A stretch of DNA of 64,000 nt from Spirosoma pollinicola (GCF_002831565.1 NZ_CP025096.1:3387027-3451026); one strand, 5' to 3'; counted from the stretch's first letter, positions 27,021 through 36,553 are shown. Numbers and translations: made by a program. The notes: generated from the sequence alone by a model not told the origin.

Positions 27021-28130
27021 ATGAAAACTCCCCCATTTCGTGCCGACCATGTTGGCAGTTTGCTCAGAACCCAGGCGGTAAAAGAAAACCGTTTAAAGTG
27101 GAAAAAAAATGAAATTTCGGCTGAAGAGCTGCGGGCCATCGAAGATGCCGCCATTGCCGAAACCGTTAAAAAACTTGAATCGACCGGTATGCGCTCCATC
27201 ACCGATGGAGAGTTTCGCCGTGATTATTTCCACCTCGACTTTCTGAAAGAATTATCCGGTGTGACTGTCACGGGCGGGATTGACGCGAACCCGAACGCCA
27301 AAGCGGCCTCCGACGGATTTACACCACCTGTGTTGAGTGTGACAGGTAAGCTCCAGCATGTGAAAGACATTCAGGTGGCGGATTTTAACTTCCTCAAATC
27401 GGTAGTGACGCAAACACCCAAAGTGTCGATTCCATCACCCACGATGATTCACTTTCGGGGAGGGCGCAAGTCCATCGACATCAATTCTTACCCGGATATG
27501 GACGAGTTCTTTTATGACCTGGCCGTGGCCTATCGCGAAGAAATTGACCATTTATACAAGGCTGGCCTGCGCTATCTGCAACTGGATGATACGAATCTGG
27601 CGTATCTCTGCGACCCTAAAATGCGGGCAGCCGCCATTGGCCGGGGCGAAGACCCCAACGAATTGCCTCGCACCTATGCCGCGTTGATTAACTCGGTAAT
27701 CGACAACCGCCCCGACGACCTGACGGTGGGTATTCACCTGTGCCGGGGAAATTACCGCAGCACCTGGTTTGCGGAGGGCGGGTATGAACCGGTAGCGGAA
27801 GTGCTTTTCAACGAGATTAACGTCGATGCGTATTTTCTGGAGTATGACGATGAACGTTCGGGTGATTTTGCTCCGTTACGGTTTGTTCCGAAGGAAAAAA
27901 TGGTGGTGTTAGGCATTGTATCCTCGAAAGTGCGTGAACTGGAAGACATGGATGACCTGTGTAAGCGAATTGATGAAGCTGCGCACTATATGCCTCTTGA
28001 TAACCTGTGTGTGAGTCCGCAGTGTGGGTTTTCGTCAACTCACCACGGCAACGACCTTACCCACGACGATCAATGGCGGAAAATTGAACTGGTTGTCAAT
28101 ACGGCTATTAAGGTTTGGGGTACTGCCTAG
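27021..28130 (+). CDS. MetE-like cobalamin-independent methyltransferase (catalytic domain only)
   Basis: At 369 residues (ATG 27021; the earlier TTG at 27006 is less likely) this is only the C-terminal, catalytic half of a methionine synthase MetE. The zinc site is intact: His239 and Cys241 (GIHLCRGNY), Glu274 (FLEYDDERS) and Cys335 (SPQCGF). It starts 19 bases after the CoA ligase stop, inside the catabolic run. Stand-alone copies can use various methyl donors. Here it could handle methyl groups, for example from methoxylated aromatics, but that is inference; ordinary methionine synthesis remains possible. Confidence 0.85.
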   Translation: MKTPPFRADHVGSLLRTQAVKENRLKWKKNEISAEELRAIEDAAIAETVKKLESTGMRSITDGEFRRDYFHLDFLKELSGVTVTGGIDANPNAKAASDGFTPPVLSVTGKLQHVKDIQVADFNFLKSVVTQTPKVSIPSPTMIHFRGGRKSIDINSYPDMDEFFYDLAVAYREEIDHLYKAGLRYLQLDDTNLAYLCDPKMRAAAIGRGEDPNELPRTYAALINSVIDNRPDDLTVGIHLCRGNYRSTWFAEGGYEPVAEVLFNEINVDAYFLEYDDERSGDFAPLRFVPKEKMVVLGIVSSKVRELEDMDDLCKRIDEAAHYMPLDNLCVSPQCGFSSTHHGNDLTHDDQWRKIELVVNTAIKVWGTA

Positions 28131-28223
28131 TGTTTAGAGGCCAGTATTGTCCGAAATGTATTTTGGCGTTCCAGTACCCGACACCACGGAATTATATCGC
28201 GTCGTAAGTCAATCGTTTTAAAA

Positions 28224-29351
28224 ATGAAACAGTGCCTTTGCTTTTTATTGCTCCTGGGCCTCACCACCCAATCTTTCGCTCAGAGTCCCGCTGCCAAAAT
28301 CGACTCGGGAAACCTGAACGGAGCCCGGTATGTGATCCTGTTTCCCGAAAATTGGAAAGGCAAACTCGTCATGTATGCGCATGGCTATGAGTTTATGGGG
28401 GCCAAACCCCGGCAAAGTCAAAACCCCGGTTTTGCGAAAAACATGACGCCTTTTCTGGAGCGTGGTTTTGCGGTGGCTGCATCAGATTATCAGTTTCAGG
28501 GCTTTGCCTTAGCGCAGGGTGTCGATGATACGGAAGCACTGCGGCAATTTTTCGTGAAAACATATGGCAAACCGGACACCACGTTTATGGCTGGCCATTC
28601 GATGGGTGGTGGTATTACGTTTGCTACCCTCGAAAATTTTGGCGCTAACTACAACGGTGGCTTACCCCTTTGCCCATTGTCGAGCCGACCGTATCTGCAA
28701 TGCCGAAAAGAGTTCGATATGTATGCTACCTTCAATGGGTTGTTTCCGGGCGTTGTAACATCGCTGACAGAGATTTTTGATGTGTCGAAACCTTATCAGG
28801 CACAAGGGCAACAGTCGATGGTGCCCCGAGCCAGAGCGATCAAAAAGGCAATATTTGACAAAGATTCTACGCTAGCCAAAGCTTTTGCCAAACGGTTCGA
28901 TTTGAAGCTCGATGACCTGCCATTTTCGCTATTCTTTAACGAAAATGTGTTGCGGGACCTCGCTCAAAAGGCTGGCGGGAACCCGTTCGATAATAGGAAC
29001 ACAGTGTACAGCGGCTTCCCTAATGATCTGGATGTCAATCAAAAAGCTGAACGTCTTGCCGCTACGGTTAACCCTAATGTGCTGTTTGCAAAATATGACC
29101 GAACGGGCAATATCAATAAACCCGTGGTGTTGATGCACACGATTTATGATCAGCTTATTCCCCCGGCGTATGGCGTTGTCAATATCGAGAATATGATTCA
29201 TCAGCAAGGGAAAGACGCCTATTTTACCGTCAAGTATACCGATGGGCAGGGACACTGCAATTTTACACCCCGGCAAACGGCTCAAGCGTTCGATGCCTTA
29301 CGAAACTGGGTCAAAAAAGGTACGAAACCAACCGCCGGATTTTTGAATTAA
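28224..29351 (+). CDS. Secreted alpha/beta hydrolase
   Basis: A 375-residue protein with a signal peptide (MKQCLCFLLLLGLTTQSFAQ), nucleophile Ser126 in GHSMGGG, and a late Asp/His pair (IYDQLIPP and GQGHCNF) completing the triad. The GHSMGG context and the long cap region suggest an esterase or amidase rather than a lipase. In this cluster it may release aromatic acids from esters outside the cytoplasm, feeding the ligase. Substrate inferred only from context. Confidence 0.82.
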   Translation: MKQCLCFLLLLGLTTQSFAQSPAAKIDSGNLNGARYVILFPENWKGKLVMYAHGYEFMGAKPRQSQNPGFAKNMTPFLERGFAVAASDYQFQGFALAQGVDDTEALRQFFVKTYGKPDTTFMAGHSMGGGITFATLENFGANYNGGLPLCPLSSRPYLQCRKEFDMYATFNGLFPGVVTSLTEIFDVSKPYQAQGQQSMVPRARAIKKAIFDKDSTLAKAFAKRFDLKLDDLPFSLFFNENVLRDLAQKAGGNPFDNRNTVYSGFPNDLDVNQKAERLAATVNPNVLFAKYDRTGNINKPVVLMHTIYDQLIPPAYGVVNIENMIHQQGKDAYFTVKYTDGQGHCNFTPRQTAQAFDALRNWVKKGTKPTAGFLN

Positions 29352-29356
29352 CCGCT

Positions 29357-30226
29357 ATGATCGACCTCGACAAAATTATTGCTATCGACGTGCATACGCA
29401 TGCTGAAGCCTCCTGCCGACAGCCGCACGACGACTTTCGGCCAGAACTGGATGAAGCGTTTGCCCGCTATTTTAAATCAGCGAAACGCCCGACTATTCAG
29501 GAAACGGCCGACTACTACCGGGAGCGCAACATGGCGCTGGTCATGTTTACCGTCGATTCGGAATACAACGTAGGCAAGCACCGGATTCCGAACGAGGAAG
29601 TAGCTGAGGGCGCTCTGAAAAACGACGACGTAATGATCGCCTTCGCCAGTATTGACCCGCATAAGGGTAAGATGGGTGCTCGTGAGGCTCGCAATCTGAT
29701 CGAGAATTTTGGTGTCAAGGGATTTAAGTTTCACCCGACGGTGCAGGGTTTCTACCCCAACGACCGGATGGCTTATCCGCTCTACGAAGCCATTGCGGAG
29801 TATAAATTGCCCATGTTGTTTCATTCGGGTCATTCGGGCTTCGGCTCTGGTGTGCGAGGGGGCGGAGGCCTCCGGCTCGAATACTCCAATCCCATGCACC
29901 TCGACGACGTGGCAATTGATTTCCCCGATAGCCCTATCATCATTGCCCATCCAAGCTGGCCGTGGCAGGATGAAGCCCTGTCGGTGGCCATGCATAAACC
30001 CAATGTTTATATCGACCTCAGTGGCTGGTCGCCGAAATATTTCCCGCCCCAACTGGTTCAATATGCGAATACATTGTTAAAAGACCGAATGTTGTTTGGC
30101 ACAGATTTTCCGCTGATAACACCCGATCGATGGATGAAGGATTTTGATGATGCGGGCTTTCGGGACGAGGTCAAGCCGTTGATTCTGAAAGAAAACGCAA
30201 TCAAAATGTTGGGGCTGAGGAAGTAA
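29357..30226 (+). CDS. Amidohydrolase family 2 metal-dependent hydrolase
   Basis: The 289-residue protein has the family metal-ligand set: His13 and His15 (DVHTHAE), a conserved GVKGFKFHP strand (119-127), His156 (FHSGHSG), His198 (IAHPSWPW) and Asp250 (FGTDFPL). It starts 5 bases after the hydrolase stop, so it is tightly linked. Related enzymes act on beta-keto aryl-CoA thioesters in beta-oxidative hydroxycinnamate breakdown, which would suit this cluster; other family members are decarboxylases or lactonases. Confidence 0.85.
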   Translation: MIDLDKIIAIDVHTHAEASCRQPHDDFRPELDEAFARYFKSAKRPTIQETADYYRERNMALVMFTVDSEYNVGKHRIPNEEVAEGALKNDDVMIAFASIDPHKGKMGAREARNLIENFGVKGFKFHPTVQGFYPNDRMAYPLYEAIAEYKLPMLFHSGHSGFGSGVRGGGGLRLEYSNPMHLDDVAIDFPDSPIIIAHPSWPWQDEALSVAMHKPNVYIDLSGWSPKYFPPQLVQYANTLLKDRMLFGTDFPLITPDRWMKDFDDAGFRDEVKPLILKENAIKMLGLRK

Positions 30227-30322
30227 AAGTGACTTCGCTTTTGCTTGATCAATTTTAGACGATGAAGTCTGTTAGATAATACGTCAGCTACCCAAAGCAT
30301 TCCTTAACCCTCTCTATCTGAA

Positions 30323-31621
30323 ATGGAAGTACGTTCTAAAACAGTAATTGATCAACAGCCCATTTCGCGGATGCAGTATGCAACCATCGTGATCTGTTTC
30401 CTGATGAACATGCTCGACGGCATGGATGTAATGGTCATTTCATATGCTGCCCCAACCATTGCCAAAAGCTGGAGCATTAGCCCGGAAGCGCTGGGATTGG
30501 TTTTCAGTGGAGGGTTGTTGGGTATGACGTTCGGGGCCCTGTTCCTGGCCCCCTATGCCGATCTGATTGGGCGTAAAGCATTGATTATCATTAGTGCAGC
30601 CATTATGGGCGTTAGTATTTACCTGACCTCGCTTTCAGTAGGTATTATTCCCTTGATCGTGTTCCGATTTATCAGCGGGATCGGCATTGGCAGTATGCTG
30701 GCAAGCACTGCCGCTCTGGCAGCCGAATACACGCCAAATAAAACCCGCGATTTTTGGGTAAGTTTTGTGATTTCCGGTTATCCTGTCGGGGCCGTATTGT
30801 CTGGTTTGGTAGCGGCTAAAGTAATCCCTGTTTCTGGATGGCAGGCTATGTTCCAGCTTGCGGGCATTGTAACTTTCCTGTCGCTACCCTTGATTCAATT
30901 ATTCCTGACCGAATCGCTTGAGTTTTACTTTAAATCGCAGCCGCTCCGGGCACTTGAAAAGGCAAATGGTATCCTGACTAAAATGGGTCAGCCAATCCTT
31001 GCTTCTTTACCCCAAAAATCCACGAAAAGTGTAGGGCTTCCTATAAAATCGTTGCTGGACGAGGAATACAAACTATCTACCATTCAGTTGTGGATTTCCC
31101 TTTTTCTGGCATTTGCAACGCTATATTTCTTGACAAGCTGGATTCCGAAACTTGCAACAAGCGCCGGTTTGTCAGTCGAGCTAGCCATTTATGCCGGTAC
31201 CGTTTTCAATGTTGGGGCCTTTTTTGGCATTACTACGCAGGGATATTTCTCCAGTTTATTTGGTCTTAAAAAAACGATTGGCGTTTTTCTGATTTTTACG
31301 GGCGTGATCATGGCCGCATTCAAACTTTTTATCGGCTCCTCGATGCTATTGCTGGTCTTTGCATTGCTTGGTTTTGGTATTCAGGGCGGCTTTGTAGGGC
31401 TGTATGCTGTGGCTGCCCGCCTGTATCCAACCGAATTCCGAACAACGGGCGTTGGCTGGTCAATCGGGATCGGTCGTTTAGGTGGTATCATTGGTCCCGC
31501 TGTTGGTGGTGTACTCATTGGTATGGGTCTATCGATGGTCACCAACTTCCTCATTTATGCTGTTCCAACGATTTTTGCGGGTATCATGACGATGTATATT
31601 GCATCGAAGAAAGTGAGTTAA
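30323..31621 (+). CDS. MFS transporter, aromatic-acid:H+ symporter type
   Basis: A 432-residue carrier with twelve predicted membrane helices and the MFS motif ADLIGRKAL in the loop after helix 2. The N-terminal LDGMDVMVISYAAPTIAKSW matches the aromatic acid:proton symporter family (PcaK/BenK-like), where the first-helix Asp residues matter for transport. It closes the catabolic run and would import the aromatic acid. A shared terminator lies downstream. Confidence 0.88.
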   Translation: MEVRSKTVIDQQPISRMQYATIVICFLMNMLDGMDVMVISYAAPTIAKSWSISPEALGLVFSGGLLGMTFGALFLAPYADLIGRKALIIISAAIMGVSIYLTSLSVGIIPLIVFRFISGIGIGSMLASTAALAAEYTPNKTRDFWVSFVISGYPVGAVLSGLVAAKVIPVSGWQAMFQLAGIVTFLSLPLIQLFLTESLEFYFKSQPLRALEKANGILTKMGQPILASLPQKSTKSVGLPIKSLLDEEYKLSTIQLWISLFLAFATLYFLTSWIPKLATSAGLSVELAIYAGTVFNVGAFFGITTQGYFSSLFGLKKTIGVFLIFTGVIMAAFKLFIGSSMLLLVFALLGFGIQGGFVGLYAVAARLYPTEFRTTGVGWSIGIGRLGGIIGPAVGGVLIGMGLSMVTNFLIYAVPTIFAGIMTMYIASKKVS

Positions 31622-31700
31622 TTCGTTTTGGTAAATCTGGATGGAAAGCCATTTATAAACAACTCTATTTGAGCCCTGTAAGATAAAATGGCTGAAAAAG

Positions 31701-31734
31701 AAAAAACGCCCTCAATTGCGAAGGCGTTTTTTGC
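31701..31734. terminator. Bidirectional intrinsic terminator
   Basis: Arms aaaaaacgcc and ggcgtttttt flank a short loop, giving a T-run on either strand. It ends the MFS transcript. The rest of the 31622-31964 gap has a second hairpin and no convincing gene; a 49-codon TTG frame at 31757-31906 is not supported. Confidence 0.8.
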
Positions 31735-31902
31735 TGTATTTTGAATACAACCTGAATTGAAAAAAGCAATTTTTTGCGCTGCTGTAGCAGCTAGTGCAAC
31801 AAAATTGGTAAATAAAAAGAATAAATACAACTATTCTGATAGAATTGTAGCTGACTTTAGTCAGTCAAAAGAATTGATTTCGGCCAGACAGGCATACGGA
31901 AA

Positions 31903-31935
31903 CTGAGATCAAAAGGATATAACTTTTGATCTCAG
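31903..31935. terminator. Hairpin downstream of the CDF exporter gene
   Basis: Arms ctgagatcaaaag and cttttgatctcag are perfect 13-bp complements with a 7-base loop. It lies 30 bases beyond the stop of the minus-strand CDF gene. No T-run. Confidence 0.65.
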
Positions 31936-31964
31936 AAATAACCTGTTGTTGATAACCGGGAATT

Positions 31965-32975
31965 TTAGGTAGCTTCCGGAGCAATCAAAGGCACAAAGTG
32001 TTTCTGGTTGAGGGGTAGGTTAGTTGCTGTCCAGTCAACGTCATTGATGAATACAAATGCCCGAACGGGACAGTTGGCAACTCGGCAGTAATGGCAGCAC
32101 TCGTTTACGCAGGGATCGGTATGAACAAAAATTTCGACTTCGCCCCGAAAACCATCTTTGAGTGTATCCTCAAACCGATGAACTTCTTCATGCACCTGCG
32201 TCAGTGTCCAGTAATTGGGTAGGGTAAGGTGGCAGTCGATGTGCAGATCGGCCCCGTATTTCTGAACCCGCAGATTATGTACATCAATCCAGTTTCGGTC
32301 TTTGTGAACTTTCAACAGGTTCACGACGCGGTGCAGCGTGGGTACATCGGCTTCGTCCATTAGTCGCGCTACCGACTGGCGCGTAATTTGAAAGCCATTA
32401 TAAATAATTACAATAGACAGGAATACGGAGAGCGCACTGTCGATCCAGTGTTTGCCGGTCCAGCTTACCAGCGCCACACCAATCATAACGAAAATACTAC
32501 TGAACGTATCCGTGAGCAGGTGTTTGCCATCGGCAGTCATAGCCGCAGAATCTGTTTGGCGACCTGAGCGAATAAGCATCCAGCCTACAAAGGCATTGGC
32601 AAGGGCGGTAATCCCGATGAGGGCAAAACCCCAGTCCAGATTCGTAAGTGTTTTGGGCTCAAAAAAACTAAGAATGGCCTGCCAGATGATTACCAAACCA
32701 GCCGAAAGAATCATCGCTCCTTCGAAACCCGACGACAGAAACTCAATTTTGCCGTGACCGTAGGGATGGTTCTGATCGCGGGGTTGACCGGCTAGATAAA
32801 TGCTGTAAAAGGCAAAACCACTGGCAATAACATTGACGATAGACTCAACGGCATCACTCAGAATGGCTGTCGAATACGTCAAAAAATAAGCGGTGAATTT
32901 GAGTACCAGCAGCGTGATGCTCAGCCCAAGCGAGATGCCCATCCATCGATATTTCGTTTGTTGACTGGCACTCAT
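31965..32975 (-). CDS. Cation diffusion facilitator (CDF) metal exporter
   Basis: A 336-residue protein with about six membrane helices. The metal-site residues of the family are visible: Asp41 in ILSDAVES and His152/Asp156 in GKHLLTDTFSS, plus the HPYGHGKIE loop (70-77). CDF proteins export divalent metals such as Zn2+, Co2+, Fe2+ or Mn2+ in exchange for protons. An unusual feature is a five-Cys cluster (DPCVNECCHYCRVANC, Cys289-302) in the cytoplasmic C-terminal domain. Confidence 0.9.
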   Translation of the reverse strand: MSASQQTKYRWMGISLGLSITLLVLKFTAYFLTYSTAILSDAVESIVNVIASGFAFYSIYLAGQPRDQNHPYGHGKIEFLSSGFEGAMILSAGLVIIWQAILSFFEPKTLTNLDWGFALIGITALANAFVGWMLIRSGRQTDSAAMTADGKHLLTDTFSSIFVMIGVALVSWTGKHWIDSALSVFLSIVIIYNGFQITRQSVARLMDEADVPTLHRVVNLLKVHKDRNWIDVHNLRVQKYGADLHIDCHLTLPNYWTLTQVHEEVHRFEDTLKDGFRGEVEIFVHTDPCVNECCHYCRVANCPVRAFVFINDVDWTATNLPLNQKHFVPLIAPEAT

Positions 32976-33074
32976 GAAGTTTTAGGAGTAGATGTTAAGG
33001 GCTACAAAGGTAACGAATCATATGGGAATGCTTGTTAAAACGGTGCCTGGCCGACTTTGAAGCCAGGGCACACC

Positions 33075-34895
33075 TTACTTAACCACTTTTGCGTTGAGCC
33101 AATTGTCGCGAAATTGCTTCATCTCGGGGGTGAACGGTTGCCCGATGCTCTCGTTTAACTGAACCATAATCGCTGGATTTTCTGCCAGCGTTACCGAAGA
33201 TGCTTTCGAGTCGCCCCGATGGGTATAGGCTAGTTGGATCAAGTCGCCGGGTTTGTGCTGACCCAGTATCGTTTGGAGGTCGGCATTTTTCGAAACCGCC
33301 TGACCATCAACCGCCGTAATAACATCATCAACATCCAGACCGGCTTTGTAAAGGGGCGTTTCCCGAATAGTATTGGCCATAATAACCAACCCTTTATCGC
33401 TTTCGGTATACCGAACAGAACCAAGCCATGCCTTGCCTTCCTGGGCTTTTTTTACCGTGAGTCCGGCTTTCGCCAGAAGTGACGCATAGTCAATCGGGTT
33501 GTGACCATAAATATAGTTGCTGAAAAAAGAGCGGGCGAAATCAGGGGTGATCAGGCTGGCCAAAACACTTTGCAGGCCATCTACTGTATAGGGTTGTTCC
33601 GGTTTGCCAAATCGTTGCCAGACGGCCTGCATGTATGTGTCGAGCGACTGATTTCGCTGGCGAAGTTCCATGTCCAACGCCAGAGCTACTGCCGATCCGT
33701 AGGTGTAGTAGGAGGTGAACATGTTAGGGTAGTTTGTCCGATCTATAGAAACCCCGGCATCAACAAAAACAGCGTGGCAACTTGCGTCAATGGGCGAATA
33801 GTCAATAGCGCCGGGTGTTTGTTGTTTGGTGAACACAAGGCCAGACAACGTATTGGTGTAGGCATCAATTGGGGTAAAGCCCGCTCGAACCAAAAGTAAC
33901 TCGCCGTAATATTGAGTGAACCCTTCAGCAAACCAGAGTTCATAACTCATGTTGCTTTTTTCGAAGTTGAACGGCTCCAGCGTTTTTGGCCGGATGCGTT
34001 CGACGTTCCAGCAATGAAAAAACTCATGGGCAAACACCCCCAGAACCGGTTCAGGGCCGGTAAACGCGAGCGGAACGGCAATCATGGTGGAGTTGCGGTG
34101 TTCCATGCCATCGCCCCGGACGTAGGGGTTCAGGCTGGCCAGAAACGTATAGTTACCGTAGTCATAGGTGGGAAATTCCCCATAGACCGCTTTGGCCTGA
34201 TCCACAATACGCGCAACTTTTTTCGAGAATCCCTCCGCCGTGGAATCGGCAACGGCGGCTTCGAGGGCTAGCCGGAAGGTGATCGGTTTGCCATCAGTAT
34301 TGGTTCGTTTCCATTCCTGAACGGCCAGCTTCCCGATTTTTGTGGGCGAATCCATAAAATATTGAAGGCCGGGGGCTGTAAAGGTGAAGCGGTCTGACGT
34401 GGGTACCAGCTGTGTAGCGATCACACCCATATTCTCACCGGGTAGCGTAAACTTTAACTCAATAGGTCGCTTGTCGAACCCTTTAACCCACATAAACGTA
34501 GCCGGCATATTCAGGTGAATGCTTTGCGGATCAATGCCCATGTAGGTACCATCAGGGTAGTTTCCGTACAAGGTGTAGCTAATCCGTACCGTACGGTTAT
34601 GGGTGGGAACAGTATAAACATCACCATCTGTACGCGTAAGAGCGAGCGGCTTATTCTGCCCATCAAATGCCCGCACATTGTACACATTCTTGCCGAATTC
34701 GTGGGTAGCATATCGCCCCGGCGACGAACGGCTCATACGGAATACAACCGAAGTTTTTGGGAGTTTGTCAACCGTCAGATTAATCTGGGCTTCGTGGTGA
34801 ACTGCATTAGGGAAAGATACGTCATAGCGAATTGCCTGAGCATCGACTGAATGAATGAGAATAGAAGAAAGGAGAGAGAGGGCGAGGAATTTCAT
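33075..34895 (-). CDS. M61 family metallopeptidase with PDZ domain
   Basis: The 606-residue protein has a signal peptide (to about residue 20), an N-terminal beta domain, the zinc motif HEFFH (His290-His294) with the third ligand likely Glu324 in FAEGFTQYY, and a C-terminal PDZ domain (about 495-580, with GLVIMANTIRETPLYKAGLDV). This is the glycyl aminopeptidase (M61) arrangement. It is exported and probably trims peptides in the periplasm. The CDF gene downstream on the same strand is 99 bases away; no functional link is seen. Confidence 0.92.
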   Translation of the reverse strand: MKFLALSLLSSILIHSVDAQAIRYDVSFPNAVHHEAQINLTVDKLPKTSVVFRMSRSSPGRYATHEFGKNVYNVRAFDGQNKPLALTRTDGDVYTVPTHNRTVRISYTLYGNYPDGTYMGIDPQSIHLNMPATFMWVKGFDKRPIELKFTLPGENMGVIATQLVPTSDRFTFTAPGLQYFMDSPTKIGKLAVQEWKRTNTDGKPITFRLALEAAVADSTAEGFSKKVARIVDQAKAVYGEFPTYDYGNYTFLASLNPYVRGDGMEHRNSTMIAVPLAFTGPEPVLGVFAHEFFHCWNVERIRPKTLEPFNFEKSNMSYELWFAEGFTQYYGELLLVRAGFTPIDAYTNTLSGLVFTKQQTPGAIDYSPIDASCHAVFVDAGVSIDRTNYPNMFTSYYTYGSAVALALDMELRQRNQSLDTYMQAVWQRFGKPEQPYTVDGLQSVLASLITPDFARSFFSNYIYGHNPIDYASLLAKAGLTVKKAQEGKAWLGSVRYTESDKGLVIMANTIRETPLYKAGLDVDDVITAVDGQAVSKNADLQTILGQHKPGDLIQLAYTHRGDSKASSVTLAENPAIMVQLNESIGQPFTPEMKQFRDNWLNAKVVK

Positions 34896-35250
34896 GTAAA
34901 TGAAGTTATTCTTTAGGTTTAGCGTCCATGTCAGGCGTTGGCGAGCGACGTGTCAAAACGCACAGACTTGGCCTAGCTGGGTTACTGCCCGAAGATAACC
35001 GTTTTACAGGAAGTGATGGTGACTAGAAGCCGACTTATCGCCTGGAGGCTATAAATTCCCTGCATAATGATATGGCTAATCTGTTGGTTTACGATCAACG
35101 AAATACCGCCGGGCGGAAAAGAAATTTATACGCGCCGGGTATGACTGAAAGGTAATAACTTTGCGACCTTTTAGGAGAAACTTTGGCTACATGCCTGCGC
35201 ACAGGATATAGTTATCTGTGCTTCTTCTCAATTTGACCATTTTCACTGGT
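34896..35250. other. 355-bp divergent gap; one promoter-like box, no gene
   Basis: The gap lies between the M61 and Nudix genes, which point away from each other. I see no ORF worth calling, no RNA gene and no strong palindrome. The only clear element is a TAACTTTG box at 35156-35163 facing the Nudix gene. Confidence 0.5.
35156..35163 (+). promoter_or_regulatory. -7 box TAACTTTG before the Nudix gene
   Basis: Exact TAnnTTTG match, 88 bases before the chosen ATG at 35251. No obvious -33 TTG. Confidence 0.5.
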
Positions 35251-35799
35251 ATGTATTCAACTGAAAACCCCTGGCAAACCCTTAATTCGTCTGTCAGCTA
35301 CGAAAACCCCTGGCTATCCATCCGGCACGAAGAGGTGATCACACCTGCAGGCACACCCGGAATTTACGGCGTTGTCAGCTTCAAAAATAAAGCAGTTGGT
35401 GTTATTCCGATTGATGCCGACGGTAATACATACCTTGTTGGGCAGTACCGCTATCCGTTGAATGAATATTCCTGGGAAATTCCCGAAGGCGGTTCGCCAC
35501 TGGGTACCGACCCGTTAGAGTCGGCCAGGCGTGAACTCAAAGAAGAAACGGGTTTGGAGGCCAAGGTCTGGACTATGGTGGCCCGCATTCATACGTCAAA
35601 TTCAGCTACAGACGAAGAAGGGTTCTTATATATCGCCGAAGAGTTGACGGAAGGCGAACATGCCCCCGAAGAAACCGAAGAGTTACGCCTTTGGAAACTA
35701 CCCCTCGCCGAAGCAGTCGACATGGCGATGACCAGCCGAATTACCGATGCGCTTAGTGTTAGTGGCCTCCTAATCGTGGCCCGGCTTCGGGGAATTTAA
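35251..35799 (+). CDS. Nudix hydrolase, ADP-ribose pyrophosphatase-like
   Basis: The ATG at 35251 gives 182 residues; a GTG at 35218 would add 11. The Nudix helix is SARRELKEETGL after a Gly-Gly, with WEIPEGG just before it. The YLVGQYRYPLNEYSWEIPEGG context is characteristic of ADP-ribose/ADP-sugar pyrophosphatases (NudF group). Cytoplasmic housekeeping hydrolase; exact substrate unproven. Confidence 0.88.
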   Translation: MYSTENPWQTLNSSVSYENPWLSIRHEEVITPAGTPGIYGVVSFKNKAVGVIPIDADGNTYLVGQYRYPLNEYSWEIPEGGSPLGTDPLESARRELKEETGLEAKVWTMVARIHTSNSATDEEGFLYIAEELTEGEHAPEETEELRLWKLPLAEAVDMAMTSRITDALSVSGLLIVARLRGI

Positions 35800-35802
35800 A
35801 CA

Positions 35803-35892
35803 CCGTTTACGGTTTTCGGTTTATGGGTTACGGTTTCCGGAACAAACTCTGTTCCCGGACGCCACAACCTCAAACCTACAGCCTACAACCTT
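35803..35892. repeat. Direct-word repeats: gtttacgg / ggttttcgg and ccta/caacct
   Basis: The Nudix-LysE gap holds several copies of a gtttacggtttt-like word (35803-35842) followed by repeated cacaacct/acctacagcct words (35863-35892). The first word is shared with the gap at 25121-25202. It looks like expanded short words rather than a simple hairpin. Confidence 0.45.
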
Positions 35893-35908
35893 AAACTATT
35901 TTTTGCTT

Positions 35909-36547
35909 GTGTTTTTACCAATTCTTTTAGGTTTCCTGGTCGGTGTTGCCCTTTGTCTGACGTTTGGGACAGTATTTTTCGCTTTAATTCAAAACAGCGT
36001 TGACAATGGCTTCCGCTCCGGCATGAAAATCGTACTTGGCGTCATTACCGGCGACACATTGTTTGTGCTGGCAGCTTTATTAGGCACTGCGTTTATTCCT
36101 AAAGTGCAGGGGTTCGAGAATATAATGGCTGCTGTGGGCGTGTTGTTCCTGGTAGCTATGGGGCTCGTCAATATCCTGAAGGGAACTCCCAGGCTGGCCT
36201 ATCCCAAGACCAGCTTTGGTAACTTCGTTTATTACTTCACAACAGGCTTTTTCCTAAATGCGCTAAACCCGGTCAACTTTGTGTCATGGGTGGCTATTGT
36301 CGCCTATATTCGTTCGCACCTGCATTATAACGATGCGCAGCAATATGGCTTTATGATAGCCGCGCTAGTCGGTGTGTTTGCTACCGAATCGGCGCTGGCC
36401 TATTATGCCAACCGACTAAAACGCTTGTTCACTCCCCGGGTTGTCCTGATTTTCAACCGCACCACTGGCGTCGTTTTCCTGATCGGGGCGGCCAACATTG
36501 CCTATTCCCGATTGCTGGAGCCGCTATCGAAAGCTATGAATTGGTAA
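35909..36547 (+). CDS. LysE family exporter
   Basis: I start at the GTG at 35909 (212 residues); a TTG two codons earlier is also open. The N-terminal FLPILLGFLVGVALCLTFGTVFFALIQ resembles the LysE/RhtB first helix, and six membrane helices are visible. Members export amino acids or related metabolites. Here the usual 'PGP' motif region is altered, so the substrate is open. It converges with the GH3 gene across a palindrome. Confidence 0.8.
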   Translation: MFLPILLGFLVGVALCLTFGTVFFALIQNSVDNGFRSGMKIVLGVITGDTLFVLAALLGTAFIPKVQGFENIMAAVGVLFLVAMGLVNILKGTPRLAYPKTSFGNFVYYFTTGFFLNALNPVNFVSWVAIVAYIRSHLHYNDAQQYGFMIAALVGVFATESALAYYANRLKRLFTPRVVLIFNRTTGVVFLIGAANIAYSRLLEPLSKAMNW

Positions 36548-36553
36548 TTGGTG

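Noticed and set aside
31618..31830. 70-codon minus-strand ORF over the terminator
   Set aside because: Crosses an intrinsic terminator and has no plausible protein features.
31757..31906. TTG-started 49-codon ORF between the MFS and CDF genes
   Set aside because: Weak start, no known motif and its end lies in a hairpin.
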